64,000 nucleotides of DNA from Stieleria varia (GTDB lineage: Bacteria > Planctomycetota > Planctomycetia > Pirellulales > Pirellulaceae), in NCBI RefSeq assembly GCF_038443385.1, contig NZ_CP151726.1, positions 7,378,001 to 7,442,000 on the forward strand, read 5' to 3'. The translations under genes and the position numbers were made by a program. Positions 52,567-62,319 of the stretch are shown here, in pieces (position 1 is the stretch's first letter; every line of letters starts with the position of its first letter). The notes beneath the pieces were generated by a model, which ran no database searches, was not told where the DNA came from, and worked only from the letters and a program-made list of their open reading frames with translations.

Positions 52567-52971
52567 GTGTTTCAGCATCTACTTCACCTGCTCATTTGCA
52601 TCACCGTGCTGGTTTGTCCAGCGACGGGTGGGCGGTGTTGTGGCGGTGCGGATGATTCGCAATTGGCGACGACGGTCAGCGATTGTGATGATTGTTGCTG
52701 TCACGAAAAAACGGACGACTCGCGAAACGATGCTCCGGTTTCGCCATCGTGTCCCGACGAATGTCACGATTGCTTCTGTGCGGGAGCGTTGCCGCCCGCG
52801 TTTGAAACACCGATGCCGCAACTCGATTTCGATGCGTTCTTCGTCGTGTCGATGGATGCTGCCGTATCGCCTTCTGCTAACAAGGTCTCTCGAACAGACG
52901 ACTTTCCCGACAGCTTCAAGCCGCCGAGTGGGCGTGCGCTGCTGACTTCTTATTGCACACTGCTTTTGTAA
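52567..52971 (+). CDS. Cys-rich exported protein, putative metal-binding
   Basis: A 134-residue protein starting at GTG 52567. A short signal (HLLHLLICITVLVCPATGG) is followed by a dense run of Cys and acidic residues: RCCGG, CDDCCCHEK, CPDECHDCFC, 12 Cys in about 50 residues. The second half is Cys-free and ends SYCTLLL. No family recognised, but the Cys clusters and the position 135 bp before a metal-efflux adaptor gene suggest metal binding or sensing in the periplasm. Confidence 0.65.
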   Translation: MFQHLLHLLICITVLVCPATGGRCCGGADDSQLATTVSDCDDCCCHEKTDDSRNDAPVSPSCPDECHDCFCAGALPPAFETPMPQLDFDAFFVVSMDAAVSPSANKVSRTDDFPDSFKPPSGRALLTSYCTLLL

Positions 52972-53106
52972 CGACTCCCTGCTCTGAGTCTACAGCCTCC
53001 CTCGTTGGATGATTCGTGAAACGTGCTGCGCATGCACGAATTGCGATGCAAGGGTTATGGCTGGCGTTCTCTTTCGTTGCATGTCGTCTCTCCGGAAAGC
53101 ATTGCT

Positions 53107-54774
53107 ATGTCTGAAGCTAAAGTTCTTGAACAACCCGTCACTTCGCCTCAGCCAATCTCCGCCATACCCCTCTCACGCGAGCAACCGCCATCGGATCTGC
53201 CATCGGATGCATTGCCGACTCGTTTGGGAATCGTTGATCGTGCGAGAGGTTTCGTTTTCGGTTGGATGCCCTCCGTCTTGGTCGTCGCTGTGTTGGCTGG
53301 GATGGCTTGGTTCGGTCATCAAAACGATTGGAAACTGCCAAAGTTCAGTAGCGTGGCTGAGGATGTCGCAAATGCCGATCCCGCTTGGTGCGACAGTCAT
53401 GGGGTGCCCGAGGAAGCGTGCATCGTTTGCCAACCGGGCCTGATCGAGGACGCGGCCGAGTTGACGTTCTGCCGAGAACATGGTGTTCACGGATGCGTAC
53501 TGTGTCACCCGAGGCTGGCTGAAACGAAACAGCCAACGGAACCCACCACCAGCGACCTGGCTCGGGCGGAACGTGCCTTGATGTTGACACATCGCAAAGA
53601 AAACATCGCTGTCAGCAGCACTCCTGGAACTCGGATTCAGTTCGCGTCACTCGAAGCGATGACCAAAGCGGGCGTTGACGTCGAGCCCGTTGAGAGGCGT
53701 GCCATCACCGAGGAAATCACTGCGGCTGGCGAGATTCGATACGACGAGACCAAGACGGCCCAAGTCTCGCCGCAAATCGATGGGATCGTGCGGCGAGCGA
53801 TGGTGCAAGTCGGTGACTGGGTGAAAGCCGGCGACGTAATGGCCGTGATCGACTCGCAAGAAGCCGGACGGCTGAAGACCGCGTTGTTGTCTGCGTTGCT
53901 GTACGAACAACTCAAGCAAGATCAACACGATCGCGTTGCCAAGCTGGCCCCGAGCGGTGCCATTTCCGGCAGCCGAGTCATGGAAGCAAAAACGGAATTG
54001 CGGCAGGCAAATGCGAACGTGGAACAAGCGATCCGTGCGTTTACCAACCTGGGTTTGCACGTGGACATCGAGAGACTGCGTGGGGAGGATCTCGCGAAGG
54101 CGAAAGCGATCATTCGTTCGATTGGTGCAGACCACATCAAGGATGTCGAGGACAGCGACAATCTCGTTGCCGTCACCGCGCCCATAGAAGGTCGTGTCGT
54201 CGATCGACTCGCGACGATCGGGCAAGTCGTCGATCGTGGCAGCAATATATTCCGCATCGTCGACACTCGCGCTGTGTGGCTTGATCTGAGAGTCGCGGCG
54301 GAACAAGCATCATTGGTTCGGATCGGTCAAACCGTTCGCTATTTGCCGGACGGTCAAACAACGACACACGAAGGAAGAGTTTCTTGGATTAGCACAGACG
54401 TTGATCCTCAAACGCGCACCGTTCGGGTTCGTACAGAGCTTTCCAACACGGATGAAAGCCTACGAAATGAATCATTCGGCGCGGGACAGATCGTATTGCG
54501 TGAGGAGTCCGACGCGATCGTTGTCCCCGAATCATCGTTGCAATGGGATGGGACAGGACATGTCGTTTTTGTGAGGGACGCGAGGTTCTTTGAAAAGAAT
54601 CGCCCCAAGTTCTTTGTCGCGCGCAGTGTGCGGCCAGGCGTAAGGCGAGACAAATTCGTCGAAATCATCGCGGGCGTTTTGCCAGGCGAAGTGGTCGCGT
54701 CAAGCGGCAGCGACGTGCTGCGGGCTCAGTTGCTCAAGAGCAACCTTGGTGCCGGCTGCACCTGCGGCCACTGA
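53107..54774 (+). CDS. CusB-like RND efflux periplasmic adaptor with N-terminal Cys/His module
   Basis: Membrane-fusion protein of a heavy-metal RND pump, 555 residues. A membrane anchor (about 52-69) is followed by two metal-ligand motifs: W94-C95-x2-H98-GVPE-x2-C105-x2-C108 and C122-x2-H125-x4-C130-x2-C133. The adaptor core has the lipoyl/barrel parts (VSPQIDGIVRRAMVQVGDWV, GRVVDRLATIGQVVDRGSNI) and a long alpha-hairpin, ending GCTCGH. The ATG at 53107 is preferred over upstream ones. The pump gene follows after 34 bp. An outer-membrane factor is not encoded nearby. Confidence 0.92.
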   Translation: MSEAKVLEQPVTSPQPISAIPLSREQPPSDLPSDALPTRLGIVDRARGFVFGWMPSVLVVAVLAGMAWFGHQNDWKLPKFSSVAEDVANADPAWCDSHGVPEEACIVCQPGLIEDAAELTFCREHGVHGCVLCHPRLAETKQPTEPTTSDLARAERALMLTHRKENIAVSSTPGTRIQFASLEAMTKAGVDVEPVERRAITEEITAAGEIRYDETKTAQVSPQIDGIVRRAMVQVGDWVKAGDVMAVIDSQEAGRLKTALLSALLYEQLKQDQHDRVAKLAPSGAISGSRVMEAKTELRQANANVEQAIRAFTNLGLHVDIERLRGEDLAKAKAIIRSIGADHIKDVEDSDNLVAVTAPIEGRVVDRLATIGQVVDRGSNIFRIVDTRAVWLDLRVAAEQASLVRIGQTVRYLPDGQTTTHEGRVSWISTDVDPQTRTVRVRTELSNTDESLRNESFGAGQIVLREESDAIVVPESSLQWDGTGHVVFVRDARFFEKNRPKFFVARSVRPGVRRDKFVEIIAGVLPGEVVASSGSDVLRAQLLKSNLGAGCTCGH

Positions 54775-54808
54775 TCACTGCAATGTTGGACCATGAAAGG
54801 GAATTTTA

Positions 54809-57800
54809 GTGCTTGAACGACTAATTGAAGTATCGCTGCATCATCGCGTTGCCGTCTTGCTGGGCGTCATCGTCTTGATCGCCACCGGCGGCTATGCACT
54901 CAGCCGCCTGGACATCGATGCTTTTCCCGACACGACGCCGGTGATGGTTCAAGTCAACACGACGGCGGCATCGCTTGCACCGGAGGAGATCGAGCGGCAG
55001 ATCACCTACCCGATCGAGCAATCATTGAGCGGATTGCCAGCTTTGGAGAACATTCGTTCGGTGTCAAAGTTTGGATTCTCACAGGTCGTCGTCACTTTCG
55101 AGGACGGCACCGACATTTACTTTGCTCGGCAGGTCGTTGGCGAACGACTGGCGACCGTTGAGCTGCCCATGGGAGTTAGTCGTCCCAAGATGGGCCCCGT
55201 CGCGACGGGACTTGGTGAAGTGTTCCATTACATACTGACTTATCCTGGCGTCGACTTTTCGGCGTTGCCCGACGAAGAGCGATTGCATTTACTGACTGAA
55301 CTGCGGACGACGCATGACTGGGTCGTCAAACCACAGCTAAGAACGGTTCCTGGTACGGCAGAGATTAACAGTTGGGGCGGGTATGAAAAGCAGTTTCAGG
55401 TTCGGCTTGATCCGGCCGGATTGGTGTCACGCGGGTTGACGTTTGGCGAGGTTGTCACGGCACTTCAGCAAAACAACCGTAACGTCGGAGGGGGCAACAT
55501 CGACCGCATGGGCGAAATGCTGCTGGTGCAGGGTCTCGGACGAACGACGGACATCGAACAGATCGGCAACATTGTCATCAAAGCCGTTGATGGAGTGCCG
55601 GTTCGCATTCGCGACGTTTCAACCGTCGATATTGGTCATGAAATTCGCCGCGGAGCGGTGACAGCGGATGGGCGAGGTGAAGCGGTGATGGGACTCGGTT
55701 TCATGTTGATGGGCGAGAACACTCACCAATACACCGAAGCGTTAAAGAAGAGGATCGAAGAAATCAAGTCCAACCTGCCGTCCGGTATGGCCTTGGTGAC
55801 CATGTACGATCGAACCGAGTTGGTCGATTCGGTGATCGACACGGTTCGCAAGAACCTTTTTGAAGGCGGTTTGTTGGTTGTCGCGGTGTTGTTCTTCTTT
55901 CTCGGGAATCTGCGAGCCGGATTGATTGTGGCTTTGGCGATCCCGTTGTCGATGCTGTTCGCATTCACCGGCATGTGGCGTTTCGGAATCGCCGCCAGCT
56001 TGCTCAGTCTCGGTGCGATCGACTTTGGGTTGGTCGTCGACAGTTCCGTCGTGATGATCGAGAACTGTACGCGACATTTGAGCGAAGCCAATCCATTGAA
56101 GCGAAGTCGCTTGGAGATCGTTCGCGACGCAGCCGTTGAGGTGCGTGGACCGACGATGTTTGGTGAGCTCATCATCATGATCGTCTATCTGCCGATCCTG
56201 ACGCTGGAAGGCATCGAGGGCAAAATGTTCCGTCCCATGGCGATGACGGTCATTTTTGCACTGGCCGGATCCATGCTGATGTCGATGACGTTGATGCCCG
56301 TGTTGGCGAGTTTGCTGTTGCCGAAAAAGATGACCGATCGCGAACCATTGCTCGTTCGTTTGCTGAAGCGTCTTTATCACCCCGTGTTGCATTTTACGAT
56401 GCGGCAAAAGTTCGCCGTGATCGGTTTCGCATCAGGCGTTTTGCTGATCGCGTTTGGAATGATCGCTCCGAATCTCGGAACCGAGTTCATGCCACAGCTT
56501 AGCGAGGGTGCCGTTGCCATCAATGTGGTTCGCCTGGCGGGAACCGAACTCGATGATTCCCTGCGTTTCAATTCGCAGATGGAACGTGTGTTGCTCGATG
56601 AGTTTCCCGACGAAGTGGCGCATGTTTGGAGCCGTATCGGTTCGGCAGAGATCGCGACCGATCCAATGGGACTCGAATTGACGGACGTCTTCATCACGCT
56701 GCGTCCCCGCAGTCAGTGGAAACAAGCGTCCAGCCAAAGTGAGTTGACGCGGCGATTCGAGCAGACCCTCCGCGATTTGCCCGGCCAGCGACTCGCCTAT
56801 ACCCAACCGATCAAACTGCGACTGGATGAACTCGGAACCGGCAGTCGTAGTGATATCGCCGTGAAGCTGTACGGTGATGACCTGGATACGCTGTCTGCGA
56901 AAGCAGCTGAGATCGAGCAAGTGCTGCTCGCTGTTGAGGGCTCAGCGGACGTGGGTGCGACCCAATTGACAGGTCAACCGATGCTGCAAATCAAGATCAA
57001 ACAGGACGTGATTGCTCGCTACGGCATCCCTGCGTCATCGGTGCTAGATCTTGTCGAAGCGATCGGGAACCGGCCTGTCGGTGACGTTTTTGAAGGTCAG
57101 TTGCGTTTTCCCTTGGTTATTCGTCTACCGAAGGCGAACCGCGATGACCCGGATGCGATTGCCGCGATTCCGGTGACCACACCGGCGGGCGAGCAGATTC
57201 CGTTGGGGCGTTTGGCAGATGTCGTCTTGACGACGGGGCCTTCGCAAATTGCCCGTGAATGGGGGCAACGACGCGTGACGGTTTCGGTCAATGTGCGAGG
57301 CCGTGATGTCGGCGGTTTCGTTGCCGAAGCTCGGCGAAAGCTTGACGAAAAAATCGTGATGCCATCGTCGCGTTACTACATCGAGTTCGGCGGACAGTTT
57401 GAACACATGATCGCTGCTCGCCAGAGGTTGATGATTGTGGTGCCTGTGGCACTGGTGTTGATTTTTTCATTGCTGTACATGACCTATGGAAACATCGTCG
57501 ATACGGTTCGGGTTTTCACGGGAATCCCCTTCGCGTGGACCGGCGGCATCATCGCCTTGTGGCTTCGTGACATGCCGTTTTCGATTTCGGCAGCGGTCGG
57601 GTTTGTCGCTTTATCGGGTGTGGCGGTACTTGACGACATGCTGTTGGTGTCGTGCATTCGACAGCTTCGCGAAAAAGGCATGGCACTGGAGAAAGCGGTC
57701 GAGCAGGCTGCTTTGACTCGTCTGCGTCCGGTGCTCATGACGACACTTGTCGCGGCGTTGGGATTCATCCCGATGGCATTCAGTACTGGAATGGGTGCCG

Positions 57801-58042
57801 AGGTTCAACGACCGCTCGCAACCGTCGTGATCGGCGGCGTCATCAGTGCGATGGTGATGTCGCTGCTGGTACTGAGAGTGCTGTACATGGTCTTTCAAGG
57901 TCCGATTCATGCGGACGAACACAACTCACCGGGCAATGGCCCAACTCGCAAAGTCGATGGCGAGTCATTGTCTGATGTCGAAGCAATCGGCAGACATTCC
58001 GTTTCAAGGCAACCGAATCGTCTCGGTGTCGATGTTTGCTGA
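54809..58042 (+). CDS. Heavy-metal RND efflux pump (CusA/CzcA family)
   Basis: Inner-membrane proton/metal antiporter of 1077 residues and twelve expected membrane helices. The heavy-metal RND signature DFGLVVDSSVVMIEN is in helix 4; the N-terminus (LERLIEVSLHHRVAVLLGVI) and DIDAFPDTTPVMVQVNT are typical. The late helix reads GVAVLDDMLLVSCIRQLREK, closer to CzcA than CusA, so the metal (Cu/Ag or Zn/Co/Cd) is undecided. Start GTG 54809 has AAGGGA upstream. It lies between the adaptor and a His/Cys-rich lipoprotein with short gaps, one operon. Confidence 0.95.
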   Translation: MLERLIEVSLHHRVAVLLGVIVLIATGGYALSRLDIDAFPDTTPVMVQVNTTAASLAPEEIERQITYPIEQSLSGLPALENIRSVSKFGFSQVVVTFEDGTDIYFARQVVGERLATVELPMGVSRPKMGPVATGLGEVFHYILTYPGVDFSALPDEERLHLLTELRTTHDWVVKPQLRTVPGTAEINSWGGYEKQFQVRLDPAGLVSRGLTFGEVVTALQQNNRNVGGGNIDRMGEMLLVQGLGRTTDIEQIGNIVIKAVDGVPVRIRDVSTVDIGHEIRRGAVTADGRGEAVMGLGFMLMGENTHQYTEALKKRIEEIKSNLPSGMALVTMYDRTELVDSVIDTVRKNLFEGGLLVVAVLFFFLGNLRAGLIVALAIPLSMLFAFTGMWRFGIAASLLSLGAIDFGLVVDSSVVMIENCTRHLSEANPLKRSRLEIVRDAAVEVRGPTMFGELIIMIVYLPILTLEGIEGKMFRPMAMTVIFALAGSMLMSMTLMPVLASLLLPKKMTDREPLLVRLLKRLYHPVLHFTMRQKFAVIGFASGVLLIAFGMIAPNLGTEFMPQLSEGAVAINVVRLAGTELDDSLRFNSQMERVLLDEFPDEVAHVWSRIGSAEIATDPMGLELTDVFITLRPRSQWKQASSQSELTRRFEQTLRDLPGQRLAYTQPIKLRLDELGTGSRSDIAVKLYGDDLDTLSAKAAEIEQVLLAVEGSADVGATQLTGQPMLQIKIKQDVIARYGIPASSVLDLVEAIGNRPVGDVFEGQLRFPLVIRLPKANRDDPDAIAAIPVTTPAGEQIPLGRLADVVLTTGPSQIAREWGQRRVTVSVNVRGRDVGGFVAEARRKLDEKIVMPSSRYYIEFGGQFEHMIAARQRLMIVVPVALVLIFSLLYMTYGNIVDTVRVFTGIPFAWTGGIIALWLRDMPFSISAAVGFVALSGVAVLDDMLLVSCIRQLREKGMALEKAVEQAALTRLRPVLMTTLVAALGFIPMAFSTGMGAEVQRPLATVVIGGVISAMVMSLLVLRVLYMVFQGPIHADEHNSPGNGPTRKVDGESLSDVEAIGRHSVSRQPNRLGVDVC

Positions 58043-58067
58043 TGCTTTACACGAAGGGAGAATGGAA

Positions 58068-58451
58068 ATGAGATTGTTTTTTTCAATGATGTTGGCAGCG
58101 TTGGTATCCGTCGGCATCACTGGGTGTGGGGAGAAAACTCAAGAGGTCGTCCATGAGCATGCGGAAGGTGACCATGCGGAAGGTGAGCATGCGGCAGACA
58201 AGCATGCGGAAGGTGAGCATGCTTCGCACGACCACAGCGGTTGGTGGTGCAATGAACACGGTGTTCCCGAGGAAGAGTGTGCATTGTGCAAGACTTCGCT
58301 GATCGCTGACTTCAAAGCGAAAGGGGACTGGTGCGATGAGCACAATCGCCCTGATTCGCAGTGTTTCATCTGCAACCCAGACAACTTCAGCAAGTTTGCG
58401 TCCCGCTACGAAGCCAAGTTCGGCGAACAACCGCCCAAGCCAACTGAATAA
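58068..58451 (+). CDS. His/Cys-rich lipoprotein of the metal-efflux operon
   Basis: A 127-residue lipoprotein (lipobox ITGC, Cys20). Residues 29-56 are a repeat of HAEGE/HAADK units ending HDHSG, a likely metal-binding arm. Two copies of a Cys/His motif follow: W60-C61-x2-H64-GVPE-x2-C71-x2-C74 and W88-C89-x2-H92-x3-D-x2-C99-x2-C102. The first matches the motif in the adaptor of the same operon almost exactly. It begins 25 bp after the pump gene. A periplasmic metal donor role, like CusF, is inferred. ATG 58062 is an alternative start. Confidence 0.82.
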   Translation: MRLFFSMMLAALVSVGITGCGEKTQEVVHEHAEGDHAEGEHAADKHAEGEHASHDHSGWWCNEHGVPEEECALCKTSLIADFKAKGDWCDEHNRPDSQCFICNPDNFSKFASRYEAKFGEQPPKPTE

Positions 58452-58557
58452 GCGACGCGATGGCGGCAGCCAGTTTGTGGGTTCAGCGACGAGCCGCAGA
58501 AAAACCGGCGGCTCGTGGGGTGGCTCGTGGGGTGGCTCGTCCTGTGGCGGGCAGCGT

Positions 58558-59142
58558 TTACTTGCGTGGTTTCAGGGGCAGACGGTAGAGGAAGATTTCA
58601 TGCGGGGCGTCCGTTTCAACGGATTTGATCGTGATCCTTTGCTCCGGTTGGAACGCTTCGATGGGAAAATCGTGACAGACGATGCGGGTTCCGGCCTTCA
58701 TTTTCTGGATTTGTGGGACCAGTTGATCATTCATCTCGGGCAACAGATACAACGTCAGCACCGTCGCCGGTGCCAGATCCACTTTGAAAATGTCTTTCTG
58801 TTCGATGCGAACCAACGACTGGACGCCCGCTTGTTTGACTCGTTCACGAGATTGATCGATCTTTAACGGGTTGATGTCGAATCCAACCGCGCGACATCGA
58901 TACTTGACCGCCGCGGCAACGACGATCCGTCCATCGCCACATCCGAGGTCGTACAACACGTCGTCCTTTTTGACTTTGACCAAGTCCAGCATCTTGGCGA
59001 CGACATCGTCCGGCGTTGGGACCGTGATGGCACTTTCGACCGGTTCAACGGACCGGTCATCTGCCGTCGAGTGAGCCACAGTGGTGAATAAGCCGACGAT
59101 TGTGACACTCCATGCAATGGCCGCAAAATGAAATCGAAGCAT
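58558..59142 (-). CDS. Exported SAM-dependent methyltransferase-like protein
   Basis: A 194-residue class I methyltransferase fold: motif I VLYDLGCGDGRIVVAAAVKY, the acidic motif GFDINPLKI, and IEQKDIFKVDLAPATVLTLY. It begins with a signal-like sequence (FHFAAIAWSVTIVGLFTTVA) that would place it outside the cytoplasm, where SAM is not expected; the segment might instead be an anchor with the enzyme inside. ATG 59142 is chosen over a GTG at 59151. The target is unknown. It is convergent with the metal-efflux operon. Confidence 0.82.
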   Translation of the reverse strand: MLRFHFAAIAWSVTIVGLFTTVAHSTADDRSVEPVESAITVPTPDDVVAKMLDLVKVKKDDVLYDLGCGDGRIVVAAAVKYRCRAVGFDINPLKIDQSRERVKQAGVQSLVRIEQKDIFKVDLAPATVLTLYLLPEMNDQLVPQIQKMKAGTRIVCHDFPIEAFQPEQRITIKSVETDAPHEIFLYRLPLKPRK

Positions 59143-59239
59143 GGTCTGCACAATCCTATTTGGGGTGCCGTGAAAAACTGGGGACGGGAACCCAGATTCT
59201 AGCTCTTTTGTGCACGCGGGAGGTGTTTTTCTTTTTCAA

Positions 59240-61120
59240 TCAAAACGCTCCGCCTCCGAAACCGCCTCCCATGCCGCCGCCGACGTTGCGGTTTTGGAAA
59301 CGCAAGTCGGATTGGATCTGGTCGGCCAGTTCATTGCCGACAATCGAATGCTGCTTGTCCATTTCGACGCTGTAGGTGTAATGGTGATCCAACGCGTTTG
59401 CGCCGTGTCTCTCAGCCGGGATCGTCATGTCCCACCGCAGGATTCCGGCGGGGCGAGAAAGACGCAGGTACAACGGGTCGTCGGAAAGATTGGTGGTCTG
59501 CTCAGCGGTCAACTGAATGTCGATTGAACCGTCGGTTGCTGCGATCGGCATTCGGTCGAACAGCCGAATGTCGATCGGCGAGGCATGAAAATTACTGACA
59601 ACCAATCGGAAGGCCATTTCATATCGTCGGTTGCCGCCTTGGATGGACTCACGCCGATTGAGCAGTTCTCGTCTTGTCCGCACCTGTCGGTCGCTGCCGA
59701 ATCCCACGATCATCGGCTGCCCGGGTGCGGTGGGCTCAAGAGTGGTTTCTCCGATAAAGCGACCGTCAAGGTAGACGTCTGCATCGCCGCCGGGTAATGG
59801 GATGTCCGAATTGTTCGTGATGCGAGCTTCATGGTACGCGTAGCTGCTCAACAACGGCATGACGACGCGATACATTTCCGTAGGCAATGCTTGCTCCATC
59901 ACAGGCAGTCGGTGCGGTGTTGCTCGGCAGTTTAGATCAAGTTCGCCGGGCACCGAAAACTGCAGGTCCGCAAGATCTTGATCCGCATCGGGGGCGATCT
60001 GACGTTGCACGCTACTGGCTCGTGATAATTCCGCAATTTGCTGATGGGAGGCCATTTGGTTCAGTGCGGCATCCTGTTGCCAGGACATCGGATTTGTGGT
60101 GCCGAGTCCCGGCATCACCGTGGTGGGAAACGCATTGTCCGTCGGCAGGCCCGACTCACTGTCGGCCGTAGATATTCTCAGGGGCACCATTTGCGGGTGA
60201 CTCGTACGATACTCTGGCGACGTGCCGGCTAGAGTGACTTTCACCATGGGCCAATCCTCGCCACTTTGCTGAATCACGTTGGCGTCCATGGCCAATCTCA
60301 CGGGCTCGCCGGCGTTTTGGCCAGGCTTCACGCTGGCTGTCGTGCCAAACACTTTGTAAACCGGCACCCAACTGACGTTGTGTACTTGGTAGGTCAACCG
60401 CAGTGACCCGCCGCCGGGAGAGCGTACGGTCAGGATCACATCGGAGGTCTCCTTGGCGTCGGATCGTAGCCATGGTTTCGGCTGTGACTCAAGCCGCTCG
60501 ATGGCATCGGATATCTCCTGGACTTTTGCCTGCTGCTGAAACAGCTCGGTGGCGAGTTCACGGCGTCGTGACATCGTGAATTCAGCCAACTGAGTTAAGG
60601 CCCCCACATCGAGGCGAGCTTGATTGAGATCGTCTCTTGTTTTCTCTGCGGAGAACGCAACGAGTTTTTCTAATGTTGCGAGATCCTGCTCGACGACCGA
60701 CTCGGTTTGCTGCGCGGTTCGAAGCTCCGTGTCGAGCTTTCGACGCTCATCCGCCCAAGCCTGTTTCTCCTCCTCAATTTGAGGGTTGAGAACTGCGTGG
60801 TGGGTATCAAGGTGCAGGCCGATCAAGTCTATGTCGTGGGCATCCTCCACCCGAACGCTGTCAGCGACGAGTGCCGATGGCAGACCGGTGCAACGGATTC
60901 GTTGAACCTCCATGGACGGCTCAATGACGACGCTTCTTTGCACTCTCGCTTGATCGCGGTACACAGTTGCCGATACCACTTTCGTTGCAACCGTTTTCTC
61001 CACCGCATCGTCACTCCATGAGATTTGGGCGGATGTGGCGGTGAAAAAGCACAGCATCAAGCATGTTGTCGCGGCAAACGCGTTTTGCGTGGTACCCAAG
61101 GTATGCGTAATCATGTCCAT
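59240..61120 (-). CDS. DUF4139 (mucoidy inhibitor MuiA-like) exported protein
   Basis: A 626-residue exported protein with the MuiA/DUF4139 plan: signal peptide near residues 15-31 (ATTCLMLCFFTATSA), an N-terminal DUF4140 strand region (VVSATVYRDQARVQRSVVIE), a coiled coil (EEEKQAWADERRKLDTELRT), and a C-terminal DUF4139 beta-sandwich (SGGSLRLTYQV-like GGGSLRLTYQVHNVSWVPVY, YHEARITNNSDIPLPGGDAD). The tail ends in a Gly-rich GGGMGGGFGGGAF. Family function is poorly known. It lies 97 bp upstream, on the same strand, of the exported methyltransferase gene. Confidence 0.88.
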   Translation of the reverse strand: MDMITHTLGTTQNAFAATTCLMLCFFTATSAQISWSDDAVEKTVATKVVSATVYRDQARVQRSVVIEPSMEVQRIRCTGLPSALVADSVRVEDAHDIDLIGLHLDTHHAVLNPQIEEEKQAWADERRKLDTELRTAQQTESVVEQDLATLEKLVAFSAEKTRDDLNQARLDVGALTQLAEFTMSRRRELATELFQQQAKVQEISDAIERLESQPKPWLRSDAKETSDVILTVRSPGGGSLRLTYQVHNVSWVPVYKVFGTTASVKPGQNAGEPVRLAMDANVIQQSGEDWPMVKVTLAGTSPEYRTSHPQMVPLRISTADSESGLPTDNAFPTTVMPGLGTTNPMSWQQDAALNQMASHQQIAELSRASSVQRQIAPDADQDLADLQFSVPGELDLNCRATPHRLPVMEQALPTEMYRVVMPLLSSYAYHEARITNNSDIPLPGGDADVYLDGRFIGETTLEPTAPGQPMIVGFGSDRQVRTRRELLNRRESIQGGNRRYEMAFRLVVSNFHASPIDIRLFDRMPIAATDGSIDIQLTAEQTTNLSDDPLYLRLSRPAGILRWDMTIPAERHGANALDHHYTYSVEMDKQHSIVGNELADQIQSDLRFQNRNVGGGMGGGFGGGAF

Positions 61121-61362
61121 GGTTTCCTGATGTTTTTTGAGATTCGATTCGTCCGTGGCAGTTCAATCTGTTGCGATTTGCAACAGACGGTGTCGGAACC
61201 GTGTTGCCAAATCAAACGTGCTGATCGATAGGTGCTTGGAATCGTTGATGTTGATGATGCCGTTGCATTCGGCATACCAATTGCATCAATGGAAATGCAT
61301 TCAAGCAGAACTGCCCCGCAGACTTCTTCAACTCGATCCCAACCCGAGCAATCAGGCGTCCT

Positions 61363-62283
61363 ATGTTGAAACGAATTCGATCGATCATCCGGGCGTGTCT
61401 CATTCTCGGTGCGTTCATTCTGATGCCGAGAGCAATGCCTGCCTTGTTGATGGCACAAGACACAAGTCCTGCGTCTTCACGTTCTGTGAAGTCTTGGATT
61501 GCCGATTCACAAATGAGTTCGTCGCAGGAGGAAAATCTGGAACTCGTTTTGCAGGCACCATCACCTTTTGCTTGGGATCATCAGACAACGATTCTGGACA
61601 TACATCGCGATCTCTCCACGGTCGTTCAGGCGGTCATCGATCAGCGTTCGTTCGATGAAATCGGTGTCGACTGTAACCGAGCCACGCGACCAGAATTGGC
61701 GAGTTCAATGTTAGCCAAACGCACTCGAGAGACTCGCGTGATCACGTCCAACTCGGACCCGTTTGGCAGTCCTGTCGTGGACGACGAACCGGCTGGCAAT
61801 GAGTCCGCTGGTAATGAGTCCGCTTCGGACACGCCGTGGTGGAAATCTATTCCGGTCAAGCCTCGGGCGTCAAGCGATGTGACGAGCAACTCAATCAGCC
61901 TGTTGTCTCACTTGGATTCCTTTCTTGCCCCGGTGGATGCGACGATCACCATTCGATCGGGGCAGATCACGATCACCACGATCGAGTCTGCCGAGATGAA
62001 TGGATACTTGAGAGTCTATGATGTCACTTCGCTGGTGGAGAAACTCAACGCGGCAACCAAGACTCCCGTTTTGACGCTGGATGGTTTCGTTCCCAATGAT
62101 TCCAATGGCTGGCAGCTCACCGAATCGCTCCAGCAGATGGTCGAATCGGATTGCTGGGTCAACATGGGTGGAGCTTCAGATTGCAGAATGCATTGCCTTG
62201 GCACGCGGCGATACTTGGTGGTGCGGACTCGACTGATCACCCATTGCCAAGTGCAAGCGTACTTGGATTCCTTGGCACGCTAG
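61363..62283 (+). CDS. Exported protein of unknown function, secretin-like C-terminal motif
   Basis: A 306-residue exported protein; signal peptide RSIIRACLILGAFILMPRAM. An AGNES tandem repeat lies near residue 145. The C-terminal 100 residues (YDVTSLVEKLNAATKTPVL, LTESLQQMVESDCWVNMGGA, RRYLVVRTRLITHCQVQAYL) follow the pattern seen in many planctomycete exported proteins, distantly like the N1-type repeat of secretins: a helix, a W-x-x-x-G-G turn and an LVV strand before a closing helix. Role unknown. Confidence 0.7.
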   Translation: MLKRIRSIIRACLILGAFILMPRAMPALLMAQDTSPASSRSVKSWIADSQMSSSQEENLELVLQAPSPFAWDHQTTILDIHRDLSTVVQAVIDQRSFDEIGVDCNRATRPELASSMLAKRTRETRVITSNSDPFGSPVVDDEPAGNESAGNESASDTPWWKSIPVKPRASSDVTSNSISLLSHLDSFLAPVDATITIRSGQITITTIESAEMNGYLRVYDVTSLVEKLNAATKTPVLTLDGFVPNDSNGWQLTESLQQMVESDCWVNMGGASDCRMHCLGTRRYLVVRTRLITHCQVQAYLDSLAR

Positions 62284-62319
62284 CCTTGATCATTCACGCG
62301 GCTCGCTGCAGTCTTCGCA

